A DNA stretch of 64,000 nt from Piliocolobus tephrosceles (GCF_002776525.5 NC_045453.1:37602873-37666872); one strand, 5' to 3'. Numbered from the stretch's first letter, positions 45,571 to 58,029 are shown. A program made the numbers and translations. Notes: generated by a model not told the origin, from the letters alone.

Positions 45571-45907
45571 CCAGCTTCCACACAGCCCATAGCTCAAAAG
45601 GCTGGTCTCACTCCCACCATGCCCCCAACAACAGCACCAAGTTGTTCCAGGTGGCTGGTGAGCAGGGTTGAAAACTTGCCCCAGGCTGGAAGCCTCCCCA
45701 CTGAGAAAGCAAGCTGTCCCACAGAGCCTGCAGTAGCAATTCACCTCCTTCAAAAGGTCTGTGGATTCTCTTGGCTTTCCTGGTATGTTCCTGCAGTAGT
45801 TCTTGCAGCAAAAGTTCATGATGTGATTCTCCATAGGCTGCTCTGTCTGTCTGAGCCGGAACTACGAGTTCTTCATGCCTCCTCTCTGCCATTTTTTTCT
45901 GGTCTCC
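45571..45907 (-). mobile_element. L1 5' UTR segment joined to ORF2
   Basis: On the minus strand the block contains 'cacatcatgaacttttgctg', 'ggagaatcacatcatg', 'agaatccacagaccttttga' and 'tttcaaccctgctcaccagc', wording I associate with 5' UTRs of older primate L1s. It abuts ORF2 at about 45570 with no ORF1 between. Confidence 0.65.
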
Positions 45908-47784
45908 AAAAAAATATTTTTTAATCTACAAATAGAACTGAGACTAATAAGCCTTTCAGATGTAGGTTCTTAAGGACCTGGGGAAACCAAAAATCGCTAA
46001 GTCCAAACCCTGACTATCTAATGAAGATTGAGTGGCCCCATCCCTCATATGCTGCAATTCCTTTTTTATTATTATTTTATGTATTTGTACAATTTGGACA
46101 ATGCATGCTTGCTGTTTTTAACATTCTATAATTTAGAGAATGTGAAAATTCCTCACAATCTCACTCTCAAAGACAACATCCATGAACGTCTGTGCACAGG
46201 CAAGCTCCAACGTTTCCTATGCATAACTACTGATTTTTCACTTTAAAATAGTAAATAAATGACAGACATTTTCTCCTTATACATACCTAGAGCCCTTCCC
46301 TATCAAGGCAAATGGATGAAGGCATTTTTGTTGCCTGCATCTCATCCCTCTGCACTTTCCAAGATTGCCTTGTTCCATTAGAAAGGAGGAAAGGGGTACA
46401 AAGAGAAACAGGAATGTCTTTTATTTCTCAGCATTATTCAAATAGATTACTTCCCTCACATATAATCCCAGGGGGAAATTGCCAATTTCCGTGTTTGTGG
46501 AAAATCCATTTTCATAGGCTAACCTTTTCCAGCAGGTGTGGGCTGCTGCTGGCTCCAGGCCATCTCTGTCTTCCACCTCCCCGAGTTTTCCAAGTAACCA
46601 AGCCCCACCCTATGCCTTGGCTAGGAACTGGCCCATTCTCTTCCTGCCACCAGCCCTCTAGGAAACTTCGACAGGTGCCCAGGTCTCCTGGATGTAGAGA
46701 GCACAGCCTTGCTCCACAACCACCAGCTCATGCTGAGAGGAGACGTTCAGGTGGGATGGAGCTCTCTGAGCTGGTTCTGCAGGAGCTGAGCTGGCTGCCA
46801 CCGTGGAGCCCAGAGTCTAGCTGGTGTGAATCCAGCAGACCCACCCGCAAAATGCCCCTGAACCTTGTTCCCCTCTCCTCCCTGTAGCCTTGTTCATCAC
46901 GTGCAGATGGATGTCTTTAGACTAGAGTATCTGCTCCATCAAGGCCTTCTGCCACCAGGGGATATTCTGCCCCTGCCCATGCACCACAGCAGCCACCAGC
47001 CACACCTGGCTATTGAGCACTTGAAATGTGACTGGTATACCTGTGAAACAGAATGTTTTCTTTAAACAGCCACATCCTGCCACTGGGCAAAGTATGGGGC
47101 AGCGCAGGTGTAGATAGGAAGGTGGAAAAACGCATCTCAGGAAGGGAGAACCGTTTATATAAGGCAAGAAGACTGCAGCTTGGACAAGCCCAGGGTCAGG
47201 CTTCCCTCTGCACACCAGTCTGGGTCATCTTAAACCTGCAGTGAGGTGGGCCCTTGGCACGGGGAATGCAGGAGTGCAGGGTGAAAAGAGGGCATGATGT
47301 GGGGCCAGCCAAGGCTGAGGAGGCGGCCAGGTGATGCAGAGCTCCATGTCGGCGGGGCCCATTGACTTGCTCTGGCAGTCTGCTGGGGCCTGGGTGCAGG
47401 TTCAGATCACAAGTGCAGGCTCAGAGAAGCAGGGAAGGAGGGTGTTCCTCGACGGCAGTAACTCCATGCTGTGTAGTTCACTCTGGAGACAGCGCAGAGC
47501 CCACCAGGTCCAGTGTTGCAGTTGTGTTGGCCTGAGACTGCAACACCGCTGACCACTTACTCAGGGAGACTGAGCTACTGCTGTGGCCCCAGTCCCTCTC
47601 CCCATGGCTGGAGGGTGCAAAGCAGAGCCAGGGCCGGAGCTTCGTGTGGGACTGGTGACAGTGCTGTGACTGGCAAGCCCCAAGTCCCCAGCACTGCCTC
47701 TAATTAGGGGAACTTGTCATGTCCCTGGGCCTCTCTCAGTTTTAATTTCATCTTCAAATTGTGGCTTGTAAATGGATCAAACTT
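45908..47784. other. Unassigned intergenic DNA
   Basis: No exon or repeat recognised. AT-rich at 46000-46270 and GC-richer beyond. Confidence 0.4.
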
Positions 47785-48212
47785 CTCAAACTCTAGTGAG
47801 CCTGAGAACAACCCAGGGTGCTTGTTTAAAATATAATTCCTGGGTTTCTGGACTGGATTCTGGAACAGAAAAAGAATGCTAATGGAAAAACAGGTGAAAT
47901 CTGATGAAGTCTAGAGTTAATTAATTGTAATGTGCCAATGTTGCTTTCTTAGTTTTTACCAATGAACCTTGATAATGTAAGATACTAGTAGAGGAAGCAA
48001 ACTGGGTGAGGGGCATATGGGAACATTCACATTATCTCTGCAGATTGTTTATGACTCTAAAACTGGTGCGGAATAAAATGTGTATTTTTAAAAAAGCTTG
48101 TTCCTCACCCCGACCACAGCCATCCTGAATTCAGTAGGTTTGGGGGTGGGTCCCCAGGGGCTGTGATGGGAGTGAGCAGCAGACCGGGTTGGAAAACGCT
48201 GAACTCTGTTCC
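47785..48212. mobile_element. MER5-like MITE split by an ancient L1-like 3' end
   Basis: 'ctagtgagcctgagaacaac' and 'gggtgcttgtttaaaata' at 47790-47860, and 'ttcagtaggtttgggggtgg' to 'ggaaaacgctga' at 48125-48205, look like two halves of one MER5-type hAT MITE. Between them, 'aagcaaactgggtgaggggc' and 'ctctaaaactggtgcggaat' resemble an old LINE 3' end. Confidence 0.5.
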
Positions 48213-49264
48213 CATGGTGCTCGCTGGAACCATTCCTGGTTCCAGGTTCTCTGAGGTGGCTTTCCACCCAAGCAATAGGGGTACAGCCAGAAAGAAGGCC
48301 ACAAAGGCCAGAGAGTCAGAAGTGGGCCTGGAATCTGGAAGGGCCAGAGAGAGCTGAGGACACAGGAGATGAGAAGTCCGGATGTCAGCAAAGAGGGACA
48401 TGAAGGGGCAGAACTGGGGACTTGCCTCCCTCGCCATCCCCTGCACCTGCCACGCACCTGCCATGAGCACCTGCAGTGCACACCTGTGTGGCTTAGGGGG
48501 CACCCCGAGCACCCACCCCCGAGTTCCACAAGTTCCACTCCTGGGAAAACACATAAGGAGCCGGCGGCAGAGGCTCTGGGCCTGAAGTCAGAGCTCAAGA
48601 GTGGGTGAAAGATCAAATCCTTGGATGTAAACGACAAAAATACCAGAAATCTAAGTGTGGAGGCCCCAGTCTGCTGCCTCCAGACCCTCCCTGGGTTTGG
48701 ACAGACCCCGGCTGAATAAGGGAGTTGGCCAGTGTGGCAGGAGAGAGGCATCCTGGGAGTACCCCAAGCCTCATGGCACAGAAAAGACCCGTGGATTTGT
48801 ATCCAGGGCCACAAATGGCCTACACTGCCCTGTGAGGGCAGGTGTGACCAGGACACACCATGGCCAGGAGGGGCCGGGTGAAGTGACCTGGGCCCTAAGT
48901 GGGAGCGTGGCCAGAACTCGGCCATTTCCTGGGATCTGGAGGGACATAGGAAGTAGGACAAGGAGAGTGGGGCTCCGGGAGGGCAGCCAGGAGTGCAGTG
49001 GTGGTTGCAGCCTCTAGGGTGGGTGGGACCAGAGAGCCTGGAAGGAGGCCCCAGTTCAGCAGACTTTTGCTAGGGAGAGACAGGGAAGGCCTGGGCTGAA
49101 ATTCAGGCAGAGGGCATGTTGCCAAGACACTGACTGGAAGGCGGGTCAGCAGGACACAGTCAGGTGATTCCTGCCCTTTCTGGGGTGACTTTGCAGCGCC
49201 TCCACATAGTGGCCTGAGCTTCTCCATCACCTGCGGTGGAGTCCATGGCCCCGAGCATGCGCAC
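48213..49264. other. Unassigned GC-rich intergenic DNA
   Basis: Long overlapping frames on both strands have no recognisable domain. Confidence 0.4.
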
Positions 49265-49405
49265 TGGGACTGCTAGACCTGTAGAACCCATTAGAAAATG
49301 CAGACCTTAGGAATCTGCATCTCCAGGGTTGGAGCCCAGGAATCTATTTTTTTACATCCCGAGGTGATTCTAACGAGCTATCAGGTTTGGTAACTGCCAG
49401 AAGAA
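49265..49405. mobile_element. MER5/MER20-like hAT MITE remnant
   Basis: 'agaaaatgcagaccttagga', 'aatctgcatctccagggttg' and 'cgaggtgattctaacgagc' match the typical interior of these MITEs. Confidence 0.6.
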
Positions 49406-50224
49406 AGGACTTCCAAGTCCCTAGGCTATGGGACCCTGGCCCCAGGGACACAAGCTAGACGTGCAGGCTCTGGTTGTCCCCAGGGAAGTGGCCGTTCTAC
49501 CCTCACCCCAGCATACCTCCCAAGTTTTAGTGCTCAGCCTCTCCCAACTGAGTCCGTGGCCCGGAGTGGTTATAGCCCAAGGAGTTATTGCTGCCGTAAA
49601 TTCAAAGACATGAAACATTTCGGAAGATAATTTTCTTTTTGATTCCCAGCCAGGCTTCCTTTGGAGAGACGGCTGGAAGTCCACGCTGTCCCTGAGCTGT
49701 GTCTCCCTTTCCTTCCTGTGCCACCCCTGCTGTGACCTCGCTGGCGCCGGCTCCGGACAGGCTGCTGCTTCCCGAGTCCCTGGAGGCCTCATCTGAACCA
49801 CTCAGTTTCCCTCCCCGGGCAGCTCCACAGCAGAGCAAACTTCATTAGTTCCAGCACTCGCTCAAGGACTTTCTGTCTCTCCCTTCACGGTCTTGTTTAC
49901 TTTTCTCACCTTCTGTTTCTACTCTTTTTGGTTTCCACAAAAATTCCTTGCACAACTGGTTTGGTCCAGTTCTGCCATCAGCCTCTGGGCCGCTGCCTGC
50001 TGCAGGACTGAGAGTTGACACAATCAGAAACAGTGCCCTGCTGGCTGGGGCATAATTTAGTTCAGACGACATTCTGTGGTCAATGTTGTATTTTCCCCTA
50101 GATCCTACTGGAGCCACGCAGAGGAAAATCTGCATGTAAAGCTAACGACAGGTTGAATACATCAAGGATTGCTGAGTCTTGGTTGGATAATACATCATAT
50201 GGACGCTTGGCAAGTGCCTTCATT
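49406..50224. other. Unassigned intergenic DNA
   Basis: No feature recognised. Confidence 0.4.
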
Positions 50225-51250
50225 CATTCCTTCACTCATTCACTCTTACAGTGATTCATTCAACAAACTTGACTGAGTGGCTGCCCTGCCCCAGGTGCTA
50301 TGTTAGGTAGATTCCACCAGAGAGGAAAAGAGGAACAATGGAAAGGGGTGCGTGTGTGCACTTGTGTGGCATGATTAAATATGGCTTGTGTAATATATAT
50401 GATGAAACAAATATGAGTGACTATGTAGGCATAAAGAGGTAGTTGTCGTAAGAGTTGCACAGTGGAATGTTTCATGGGAAAGCGTTTCAGAAGGGCTCTG
50501 AGCAGCCCCTGAAGCAAGGGCAGGTCCATCAACCACAGGCAGTCTATATGTGTGCCCAGAGCAGGATGGGAAGAGGGGCTGGTCAGAGGCTGGAGGCTGG
50601 GGACACGTCCATCCCATTCCTAAGCACCACCAGCCCGCCATGCTCAGCCATAAACTTAACCCCACATCCTCTCCTGAATATCCCAGGGCTGGAACCAGGG
50701 CCCTGGCATGTGAGTTGATGAAAACCTCATTAGCTTGATTCTGCACCTTGGAGGCTGGTGGTTCTGGCATTTGCTGAGCAGGTAAGTGGCCATGAGGTGG
50801 GACCCAGATGTCCATAAAACCAAGAGCTTCATGGGGAAAGAGACTGTCCAAAGTCACTGTCAGCTGAAAAAAGTGACAAGGGCCCTGAGAGGGCAGATGA
50901 TGTGCTAGGCCCTGAGAAGGAACCAGGAAATGCTTCCAGGAGGGATGGATAGGGCAGGCTTCATGGAAAAGCAGAGGAGGATGTGTAAACAGCTAGTTAG
51001 CAGGAGACAGGTGAGTTAAGTGGGGCACTTGCTAGGAACAGGGAACCATGGAATGGACCCAGCAGGGAAGTGGTAGACGCAGCGGTGGCAAGAAGGGGGA
51101 ATTGGAGCTGGACTTAGGGGGCCTTGAGGGGCAAACTAAGGACTTTGAGTTTGACCACAAGAAGGTGAAGCAGCCTTGGGAAGTGGCTTTAATGGCTGGG
51201 GATGGCGAGATCAACACCACATTCAAGGGTCAGAGTCTTGTGGCCCAGTG
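50225..51250. other. Intergenic DNA with L2-like fragments
   Basis: 'ttcattcaacaaacttgact ... ccaggtgctatgttagg' near 50255-50310, and 'gggccttgaggggcaaacta ... ctttgagtttgac' near 51115-51155, resemble parts of an old L2 in plus orientation. Too diverged for firm boundaries. Confidence 0.4.
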
Positions 51251-51598
51251 GAGTGGGTACAGGGCTGGAGGGGGAGGGTGCATGAAGAGGCAGAGGGATG
51301 TCCCTTGGGGGCATGAGCTGAGACAGGCTGGGAATGTGAATGGAAAGGACGAGGTGCTGGTGAGCCTTGCCATGGCTGAACACAGCCTCGTAGCTTCACT
51401 GAAACATTCCTCAGAGGCAACCGAAGATTCAGGGAAGAAGCCATGTCCGTGGGCTTCCAGCACCGGAAGGATCAACCCTTCAGGCACATATGACAACCTA
51501 CTCTCAGGTCCTTCCTACCAATTCCTGGTGGGGCATCCAGGGCCATCTTGGTTTGTTTAATTTGAGTTCCCTAGCTGCCACTAGAAAGTAAACTGGAT
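51251..51598. other. Unassigned intergenic DNA
   Basis: No feature recognised. Confidence 0.4.
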
Positions 51599-51620
51599 TT
51601 TTTTTTTTTTTTTTTTTACT
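51599..51620. repeat. Isolated poly(T) tract
   Basis: About 22 T with no Alu or L1 sequence on either side. Confidence 0.85.
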
Positions 51621-51749
51621 TTGGATGATTCAGACTTTCAGTTCTACAAAGGATTGGAGGCTGAGTAAGTGGACTGTCCTGTCCCCATGTGGACAAGTGG
51701 CCCAGCCACTGCAAGCTGCTGTGTTCTGGAAAAAGGACAAATTATATCC

Positions 51750-51845
51750 AGGTCTCTATTCAAATCCCACTCTGCTGCTTGGGCAGCTCCCTGAGATTCA
51801 GTTCCCCATCAATAAAGTGGCATTGTGAGCACCTACCTAATGGGC
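51750..51845 (+). mobile_element. MIR-like fragment
   Basis: 'ctctattcaaatcccactct', 'gcttgggcagctccctgaga', 'ttcagttccccatcaataaa' follow MIR order. Confidence 0.6.
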
Positions 51846-53084
51846 CAAGAAGAAAGGAGGAGCTGAGAACAAGCTTGTCACCATCGGGCACACCCGTCGG
51901 CATTTTCTTCTCTTCTTCCTGAACACCCAGCAGATCAGACAGCAGCCTCTCCTGCAGCCAGGTGAGTTCTAACTAATAGGATGTGAGCCAGAGAGCACTC
52001 TTCCCCCTTCTGCAGGCTGGATCCAGATGTAGACACCGAGGCCCTAGAGAACAGAGGAGCCACAGGGTGGGAGAATCCTGGAAGGAATCGGAAGAGGGAG
52101 GACAGCTACCTGCCAGCCAGGACCTTGCATTTTTGACTCTTCAGGGAATAAGCAATAAAATTCCATATTTGCAACTTTGGACATTATGGGGTCCTTTTGC
52201 TATAGGAGCCAGCATTAACCCAAAGGAGACAGATCATGTCATCTGCAGAATCTCTTCCAAGGCAAGCAGCATCAGGGAGATGTGTCTGAACAAAGCAAGG
52301 AGATTCAGGACAGAAGAATCTTGACCTAGTCAAGTTCAACTAAAAGCACACACTTGGGAAAGGAAGGAAACCCCGAGCTTGCAGCTCTCCCTTAAGACAG
52401 AACCTTCCTTCTGCCTGGAACCCTTCAGCATTGAAGCAAAGCAACAAGCCCATGCTCGGGAGATCTAACTCCCCAGAATAAATGTCTGACCATGTGTAAG
52501 CCTTAATCATCTAATGTGATTAGGGCCAACAGCATGACTTAGCCTAGTGGAGAAATACTCTGAAAAAGCTTCAGGAAAACCCAGATAATCATGCCTTGCT
52601 TTAACTAGGAGAACCGGAACAGCAGGGCAAGTGACATTAACTACAAGACCCATGCCCAGCTGTCATGCTCCTCCTGAGAGCATCAGGCACTCACCACACC
52701 CCTGCGTGCCCTGGCCACATTCACAGCTGCTGCTGCAGACACCGCACATCTGGGCTGGCTCCCCTGCAGTCTCTCTGTAGTGACCCAAGCCAGAAAGATT
52801 CACTTCTGCGTGGATCTGCCACCTGCAACAGGGCACATGTTGACTGGGGTTTTGAGCTTGCTAACTGCAGGTGCAATGCAACTGCACCAGCGCATGCAGC
52901 ACAGCGTGATTCCCGCAACCCGCCTCTCAACAGTTTTCTCCCTTCCTAGCCCCGTGCCAGGGCCCTCAGCAACACTGCAGGGCAGAGGGGTGGGGATCAG
53001 CAACTTCCTATTCCTGGAGCACAGGTAGAAAATGTAAGCCAGTCCTGCCCCTGCCTCTACTCCCAAGCATGGGCTGTGATAGCC
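51846..53084. other. Unassigned intergenic DNA
   Basis: No feature recognised. Confidence 0.4.
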
Positions 53085-53235
53085 CTGAAATCCCAATTCA
53101 GCCACTCAGTTGCCCTGTGACCTGAGGCAAGATACTCACAATCTCTGAGTTTCTCTCCTCCAAAAAGTGGAGATGATACCTGCACCTCCTTCCCAGGTTG
53201 CTGGGACCCTGAGTCCTAGCCCAGTGCTGCCCAGT
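53085..53235 (+). mobile_element. MIR-like fragment
   Basis: 'aaatcccaattcagccactc', 'gttgccctgtgacctgaggc', 'tcacaatctctgagtttctc' and 'aaaaagtggagatgatacct' match the MIR core and 3' part. Confidence 0.7.
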
Positions 53236-55914
53236 ATCATTAGCACCCTTGCCAGGCATGAGGCCTGGCAAGTCGTAAATGAGCTGTGTGAGTCACTGTT
53301 CCTCTGTGAACCTCAGATTTTTGTCCTACTTGGTGATGGAATAGGCTCAGCCCTGCCTATCCCTGTTGGTGTTGCTGCAGGAGCAGTTATAAAACCCAGT
53401 AGACCATTTACTGCCATGACAGCCTGCCGTCACCCATCCCTAACCATGGAAACCCCAGATGACTCTTGGGGTGTTGCAGGAGGCAGAGGGGCCCAGGTGA
53501 CACTCAGTGGCAGCTACAGGAGCCCAGTGATCCCAGCACTCACTGCCTGAATCAAATGTGGGTGTGGAGGATGGACGTGCAGGGATGAGGGCTCTCGGCT
53601 CATCGGAGCCTGTGGCCATGGCAACCTCATCAGCAGCTCCATGTGGGGATGATTAAGGAATATTTACATTAATTAAGAGTCCAAACATATTCCTTGTCCA
53701 GGCAGGGACCTGACGTACACATGCCTCTCTCCAACCTCTCAGTACCCTTGGCTATGCCTTGGGCAGGCCTGCTGGGTGCTGGAGCGGGTCCTGCAGCAGA
53801 AGGATTCTGGCTCTGCTCTCCAGCCTCTCAGAACCTCACTTGCATTGACGCATTTCCTTCCACTGCTGTCCCCAGCCTTCTAAGTGAGCCATCAGCAGCC
53901 TCATGCGCATCATCCATCTGCTTTATTCACAAAACAAACCATCGTTGCTGGGCTGGTTCGGACACCGCCCTCCCTCTTTGACATCATCATGAACAATAGT
54001 CACTGTTTCGTTCGAACCAAAATTGTCTAATGTTGTACAAAAATACAGAGTCGCTTTGAGTCTTCCAAGGACATGTGACATCCTGGAAGCTGGAACAAAA
54101 TCCAAGCCCCCAAGGCATCCCACAGATGACCACAGTGAACCTGGATGTGCAGGGAGCCAGGTGAAGCCCAGGGACTGGGGACGAGAAGGTGGCTTGGAGG
54201 AAGAGGATAGGAGCCCTCCTGCAAACACCCCTGACTCGGCAGTGGGGTCTCACCTGAGAAGTCCCCCCATGGCTTCAGCAGGGCAGTTCTTTGTGGAGAC
54301 AGTGGGTGCAGAGACCAGCAGGTCAGCCCCAGGGCGAGTAGCAGACCCCATGGGGAGGAGCCCCCTGCTGGGGGGTGGGGGAACTTCCTCCCCGTAATGG
54401 GCATGGTGTAGCCCTTCCGTCCTCTAGGCCCCACCTGTGGCTTCTCTCTGCAGAAGTCTATCCTGCTCTGAGCCTCAGCCACATAAAACCTCCCTCCACA
54501 CCCACCAGAAGCCCCAGCTCTGCTGTTGGGCCTGCTCTAGCCGCCTTCTCCATTTCCTGAAGACACTGCGGGACCTCCTGTCCCTATTTCATGAGCACTG
54601 AGGACTGGGGAGAGCAGCCCAGAGCCGAGTGGGCGTGAGTGCCTTCAGATGAGGTCCACACACGCCCCTGCTTCCTATTTGTTTCCCCAAATTCCTGATT
54701 CTTACCTTCCTTGGGGACTGGGGGTGAGGAATGATCCACTTCAGAGCCCAACCCTTATCAGACAGAGCTCACACCTTGCAGGCAGAAAGGCCAAGAAGGC
54801 TCCCAACCCCCAGCAAGTCAGACCTAGAGGCATACTTGCTGCTGGAGGCCTGGGGTCCTTGGTACAGGGGAGTTCCCTTGCAGTTCCCGAGTAGGAACTG
54901 AGCCTCGATTTCCTTCAGCCTACCTCCCTGATGGCTGCCTCCAGGGCGAGGCAAGGCAGCACTCGAGCTGCCCGCATGCAGGAAGCCCTCCACGTGCTCC
55001 TGGCTGGAAGCATTTGTGTTGCCATCAGCATTTACATTGCAACAGGAAGACTGCTCCACTGCGGTAGCAGTGGCTTATGCAGTCTGCAGAGAGCCCACTG
55101 TTAAATGTCTAGCAATTTGGGGAGCCGGTTGTCAAACCGGCTTGAATTCTGCAATAGTGGGAGGGTTTGCACCACAGAAGTCAGAAGATGCTACAAATTG
55201 GGATTTGTTGGTGTCTTTTTAAAATGTTCTTTCTGGACTGTTGGTTTACTAGGTCACCCCTGCTCGGCGCCATCAATTTTTTCTTATTTATCAAATTAAA
55301 GGAGAGAGGGTGGTCCTAGAATTATCTGCATTGTCTCCTCTCTGGTGTCTCATTCACATGCAGATTCTAGGATCCCACCCTAGACCTCCCAGAGTCAAAT
55401 CTCCAAGGGTAAACCTGGCCCCTGTGTCGGACTGGGAAAGGTGATTTGCTTTATGCACAGTTACTTGAGGGACCCATTGGTCCATGCATTCAGGTGCCCA
55501 GAGTCCAGGACTTGAGACTCCAGGAGCCCTCAGCCACGTGCTTCTGCCCATCACTCTCAGTCATGTCTCAGGTGGAGCATTTTTCTTTTCACCTCCGTTT
55601 CTCAGTCAACAAAGCCTCACTGCTTTGACAGTTCACAAAGAGTCCTAATTTACTGGCTTTTCCTAAGGATGTCCACATTGGCCTAGTAACTCATGGCTTT
55701 AAGCCTGAAACATAAAAGGCACACACACGTTTGGCATGTAAGTGGCCATGAGACCTTCAACGGATGAGTCACCCCTTTTCAAAGGTACTCACAGACATCT
55801 CAGAGAACAGAGGTCACAGCCATCCCAGAGCACAGGCCTTGGACCCACATCTTGGCATCCCTGGAAGCTGACAAACACCAAATCTCCTGGCCCAGATCTC
55901 TTTCATCCAGACCA
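53236..55914. other. Unassigned intergenic DNA
   Basis: A second diverged MIR-like piece may lie at 53280-53400. No exon or gene recognised in the remainder. Confidence 0.4.
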
Positions 55915-56095
55915 GCGCATCTCAAACCTTAACCTGCACATCAAATGGCAGGAAATCGTGTTAAAAGGCAGATATGGTTCACAGGTCTGGGGCAGGGCCT
56001 GAGATTTTAGAAATTATCAAGCTCTTAGGGGATGCTGATGCTGCTGGTCCAGGGACCACACAGTGAGTCACAAGGGTCTCTGCTTCACTGTTACC
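55915..56095. mobile_element. MER5A-like hAT MITE
   Basis: 'agcgcatctcaaaccttaac', 'ggggcagggcctgagatttt' and 'ggggatgctgatgctgctgg' are typical MER5 wording, in near full-length order. Confidence 0.7.
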
Positions 56096-56234
56096 CATGG
56101 AACCTTCTGGAAGAGATAGAGCTCTGACACCATTACAGATGAGAGGATTCACTACATTTTTTATATTTGTTTCTGCTGCCTGCTAACTTCTCTTCTAGGT
56201 GTGTCTCAGCTAGGACCCCCAGACTTCAGTTTCA

Positions 56235-56660
56235 CTTATTGATTGCCGCAGAACACTTCAAAACTTAGAAGCTTAAACAACAAAAATTAATTTGAGTTGG
56301 AGCTCAGCTGGGCGGTTCTTCAGCTCTAGGTAGCGTGTGCAAGAGCTGGTGCACCCCGTGTTCACATACCTGGGGCTTCTCTAGAGAGCTACTGTGGCTG
56401 GGAGTTGACCAGACATGTGAGTTCTCTCTCCTTGTGATCTGACCACCAGGGTAGTTCGGCCTTCCTTATAGCATGGTGGTCTTAGACCAGTTGGACCTCT
56501 TATATGACAGCTGCCTTCCACAAGAAAGCATTCCAAGAAGACAAACCCCCATGTAGAAACATTGATCAGGTCTCTGCCTGTATCACACTTGCTAACATCT
56601 AGTTCTCAACAAATTACATGGCCAAGCCCAGAGTCAAGGGGGAAAGGGCCTACACAAGGG
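56235..56660. mobile_element. Ancient LTR-like interspersed repeat, family not assigned
   Basis: 'acttcaaaacttagaagctt', 'aaacaacaaaaattaatttg' and 'agctcagctgggcggttctt' begin a pattern of about 420 bp ending near 'ccaagcccagagtcaaggg'. I recognise it as a common old mammalian repeat but cannot name it. A partial copy lies at 57900-57995. Confidence 0.5.
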
Positions 56661-57390
56661 TGAAAACGCCGGATGGTGTGGTTCATTGGGGCTGCAGATA
56701 CAAAAGCCTACCATGGCCTCTAACTTCTGATTCCCACACTGGTGTTTATTCATCTGTCCTTATCTGAAGTTCAATTCCCTTTGAAATTATCTCACCTAAT
56801 AGCTTATTTGAGGGAGTCTTGGATCTCTAGCAATTATCAGAAAACTGCTTTCTGAATTCAGCTTCATTAGAACATTTAAAAGGAAACAGTTCATTAGAAG
56901 TTCAGAAATACTCATTTTCATGCAAGACTTGCTTGCTTAAGTTATTACATTGAAAATTAATTAATTCTTTTAGTCATATTTTTAATGGAGGAGGAATTTA
57001 ATTCTTTGAATAGTATGACAAATTTCTGCTGAAGACTGACAGCTGTGGGTATTAATCACTGTTCTCACTTCAGAAACTATTCTCCCTGCTCAATTTCATT
57101 ATTTCATGGTGAAGGAATGGTTTAGAATTGCCACTGGCAAAAAGGGAATTTGGACCACAAGCTAGGGTACTGTCATTACCAATACAGTGACAAAGGGGTT
57201 GGGAGCTTCATCCAAACCCTGGAGACTTCACCATCCCACACTCTGTGGCCCAGCAACACCAGCTAGCGGCATCATCACCTCACATTTCAAAGTTGCTCCT
57301 GCACATATATCTGGGGTGGCTTATAAGAAATGGGCAAACGATCACTTTGGCATTTTCCTTAAAACTTTCTGTCCACATATTTTTATTAAA
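56661..57390. other. Unassigned AT-rich intergenic DNA
   Basis: No feature recognised. Confidence 0.4.
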
Positions 57391-57403
57391 AAATGAAAGA
57401 GCA

Positions 57404-57705
57404 GGCCGGATGCAGTGGCTCACACCTGTAATCCCAGCATTTTGGGAGGCCGAGGCAGGCGGATCACAAGGTCAGGAGATCGAGACCATCCCGTGAATGG
57501 TGAAACCCCGTCTGTACTGAAAATACAAAAAATTAGCCGGGCGCGGTGGCGGATGCCTGTAGTCTAAGCTACTCAGGAGGCTGAGGCGGGAGAACGGCAT
57601 GAACCCGGGAGGCAGAGCTTGCAGTGAGCCAAGATTGCGCCACTGCACTCCAGCCTGGGCGACTGAGCAAGACTCCATCTCAAAAAAAGAAAGAAAGAAA
57701 AAAAT
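57404..57705 (+). mobile_element. AluY-like element
   Basis: 'ggccggatgcagtggctcac' through 'actccagcctgggcgactga', with a tail containing AAAG units. Target-site duplication 'atgaaagagca' at 57393-57403 and 57706-57716. A local variant, 'gaccatcccgtgaatggtga', replaces the usual 'ctggctaac' stretch. Confidence 0.93.
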
Positions 57706-57836
57706 ATGAAAGAGCATCATAAAAATGACCTAGACAGATCAAAAGAGCATGCAATGAAAAATCCATTTCTTTCCACCCAGCAAGGCTGGAGGCCAATCCT
57801 CAGCATTCCGGAGACAGTGAGTTCAGTTTCTCACAC

Positions 57837-57861
57837 TGTGTGTGTGTGTGTGTGTGTGTGT
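57837..57861. repeat. (TG)12 microsatellite
   Basis: Uninterrupted TG dinucleotides. Confidence 0.97.
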
Positions 57862-57899
57862 CTGAATGTGTCTCTGTTTCACATCCACTTTTGAATGTT

Positions 57900-57995
57900 T
57901 GCTAAAGAACACTTTAAAACTTAGCAGCTTAAACAACAGGAGCTAATTTGAGCTGGGGGTTCAGCTGGGCAATTCTTCAGCTCTAGGTGTGTATG
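57900..57995. repeat. Partial second copy of the 56235 repeat
   Basis: Shares 'cttaaacaacag', 'tcagctgggcaattcttcag' and 'ctctaggtgtgtatgcaaga' with 56250-56345, at roughly 85% identity by eye and in the same orientation. Confidence 0.7.
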
Positions 57996-58029
57996 CAAGA
58001 AACCTACACTGGAAGTTATTTTCTCTGAG

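Larger units (their letters stand above)
41170..45907 (-). mobile_element. Large L1 (L1PB/L1MA type), rearranged, lacking ORF1
   Basis: The L1 lies on the minus strand, with its 3' end at about 41170 and its 5' end near 45907. It is interrupted by a 429-bp duplicated segment (41561-41989) and an AluJ (44217-44511), leaving about 4.0 kb of L1. The 3' UTR and the ORF2 3' end are at the left. Bases about 45575-45907 read as an old-type L1 5' UTR on the minus strand, directly abutting mid-endonuclease ORF2, so ORF1 and the ORF2 start are absent. Family assignment is by general resemblance only. Confidence 0.88.

Noticed and set aside
48131..48961. 276-codon minus-strand frame
   Set aside because: Begins in unassigned GC-rich DNA and ends in a MER5-like repeat. 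It has no protein family resemblance and a competing frame on the opposite strand.
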